Shown here piece by piece: positions 63,437 to 64,000 of a stretch of DNA of 64,000 nt. How positions within the stretch are numbered: the stretch's first letter is position 1; the number at the start of each line of letters is the position of its first letter. Where the stretch lies: the NCBI RefSeq assembly GCF_000600335.2, contig NZ_KK088565.1, positions 1-64,000 on the forward strand, read 5' to 3'. Source of the stretch: Rubellimicrobium mesophilum DSM 19309. GTDB lineage: Bacteria > Pseudomonadota > Alphaproteobacteria > Rhodobacterales > Rhodobacteraceae. A model generated the notes under the pieces. That model did not search any database. It was not told where the DNA came from and saw only the letters and a list, made by a program, of their open reading frames with translations. The position numbers and the translations under genes were made by a program.

Positions 63437-63712
63437 ATGGCGCAGCGTGGCATCCAAGTCGAGATCTTGGACATGCTCCTCCTGCACGGCGACCCCTTGA
63501 AGACGATCGGCGGATGCGAGCGCTACTGCCTCCTCGACAGGACCGCCAAGCAGCTGAGAGCTGCCGGTGTGGATGACGAGATCCTCGCGGCCGCCACAAA
63601 GCTCTGTGCGATCGTGAGCGCCGAGGGCACCGTGGTGACCTGCTACCACGGAGCCGCGGAGACGCGCCGGCGGGCGCGCCACAGTCCTCAGGTCTCGATC
63701 CGAGATCACTGA
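63437..63712 (+). CDS. Small DUF4258-like protein, 91 aa (start uncertain)
   Basis: The protein reads MAQRGIQVEILDMLLLHGD, GCERYCLLDR and KLCAIVSAEGTVVTCYHG, the same family pattern as the protein at 55963. In frame, FSLSRHASTR precedes the ATG, which matches the family's usual N-terminus, but no start codon exists there. ATG 63381 would supply one if the frame shifted by one base near 63400. As it stands translation would begin at 63437 and lose the first strand. Confidence 0.55.
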   Translation: MAQRGIQVEILDMLLLHGDPLKTIGGCERYCLLDRTAKQLRAAGVDDEILAAATKLCAIVSAEGTVVTCYHGAAETRRRARHSPQVSIRDH

Positions 63713-63717
63713 GCGAA

Positions 63718-63738
63718 AGGCTCGCTTCGAGCGAGCCT
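63718..63738 (+). terminator. Hairpin after the small DUF4258-like gene
   Basis: AGGCTCGCT and AGCGAGCCT form a perfect 9-bp stem around a TCG loop, 6 bp after the stop. No clear T-run follows. Confidence 0.6.
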
Positions 63739-63823
63739 GGATCCAGACGCCGTCCCCGAAACATCCCGAACAGAGAGCCGGAGAGCAGGTTCCTGACGGG
63801 CCGTGCATTTAAGGTACTAAGCC

Positions 63824-64000
63824 ATGAAGATCTACGAGTCCAGCAAGTTTCACTTCGCTAGGACGCAGTACAGGGCCGAGGTCGGAGGCTTCACGGTCCT
63901 TCGCCTGACCTACGGCCGAGACGGTGGCGCCATCAAGACGGCCACCGCGAGGGATGACAGCGGAAAGCCCGTATATCCCGATCAGAAGAGCTTGATCCTC
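63824..64000 (+). CDS. Hypothetical protein, cut by the window end
   Basis: ATG 63824 opens a frame that is still open at the window edge after 59 codons (MKIYESSKFHFARTQYRAEV, then LRLTYGRDGGAIKTATARDD). Codon use looks genuine. The visible part is too short to place in a family. Confidence 0.5.
   Translation, partial: MKIYESSKFHFARTQYRAEVGGFTVLRLTYGRDGGAIKTATARDDSGKPVYPDQKSLIL

Overview
The window looks like the start of a large, heavily rearranged genomic island in a GC-rich bacterium, most likely an alphaproteobacterium of the Rhodobacteraceae type. That placement is an inference from about 65% GC, an rRNA operon ending in 5S rRNA plus initiator tRNA-Met, and the style of the IS elements. 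Only the 5S rRNA, the initiator tRNA and its terminator (1-325) are clearly chromosomal core. Almost everything else is defence, conflict, regulatory or mobile DNA. No CRISPR array, no intact integrase and no phage structural gene were seen.

Layout. (1) 243-1866: an open frame that runs into the tRNA (possible integrase tail), cut by an IS3-family element. (2) 1867-10417: a BREX type 3-like locus in canonical order (brxC tail, pglX, helicase brxH, pglZ, brxA). brxC is truncated by the IS, and pglX and pglZ each carry a one-base frameshift. (3) 10.4-17.5 kb: a GmrSD-like restriction enzyme, a broken PD-(D/E)XK nuclease, an HNH protein with a sigma-region-4-like N-terminus, a PD-(D/E)XK protein and unknowns. 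(4) 17.7-27.1 kb: a divergent cluster with a tandem AAA+ ATPase on one side and, on the other, a nuclease-like protein, an RNase J/beta-CASP-like MBL protein, a metallophosphoesterase, a MerR-type regulator, a vWA protein, an unknown and a macrodomain-like protein. This is the best candidate for an undescribed system. (5) 27.2-40.1 kb: a DnaQ-Myb exonuclease, a HEPN protein, a WYL regulator, a phosphatase-ADP-ribosylglycohydrolase fusion, a second metallophosphoesterase, a RecB-like nuclease/helicase coupled to a membrane coiled-coil protein, and a truncated nuclease. (6) 40.1-45.6 kb: a very GC-rich block around a Nudix/NrtR-type regulator with a shared operator-like motif, a PPP phosphatase and a stand-alone phosphatase paralogue. 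(7) 45.6-55.6 kb: relics, a histidine kinase, two IS elements, a Tn3-type resolvase with a possible res site, HNH and GIY-YIG nucleases and a two-gene membrane cassette. (8) 55.9-64 kb: a tightly coupled operon with a PD-(D/E)XK protein, a NYN-LOTUS RNase-like protein, an XRE-family regulator, small DUF4258-like proteins and a gene cut by the window end.

How the genes work together. The recurring theme is nucleic-acid cleavage combined with hydrolysis of phosphoesters and ADP-ribose: macrodomain, ADP-ribosylglycohydrolase, Nudix/NrtR, two dual-specificity-type phosphatases and three metallophosphoesterases. WYL, MerR, XRE and NrtR-type regulators punctuate the clusters. At least ten coding regions are interrupted by a single one-base shift, many in short homopolymers. 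This density means either real decay or uncorrected base-calling errors, so disrupted genes are annotated with both possibilities in mind.
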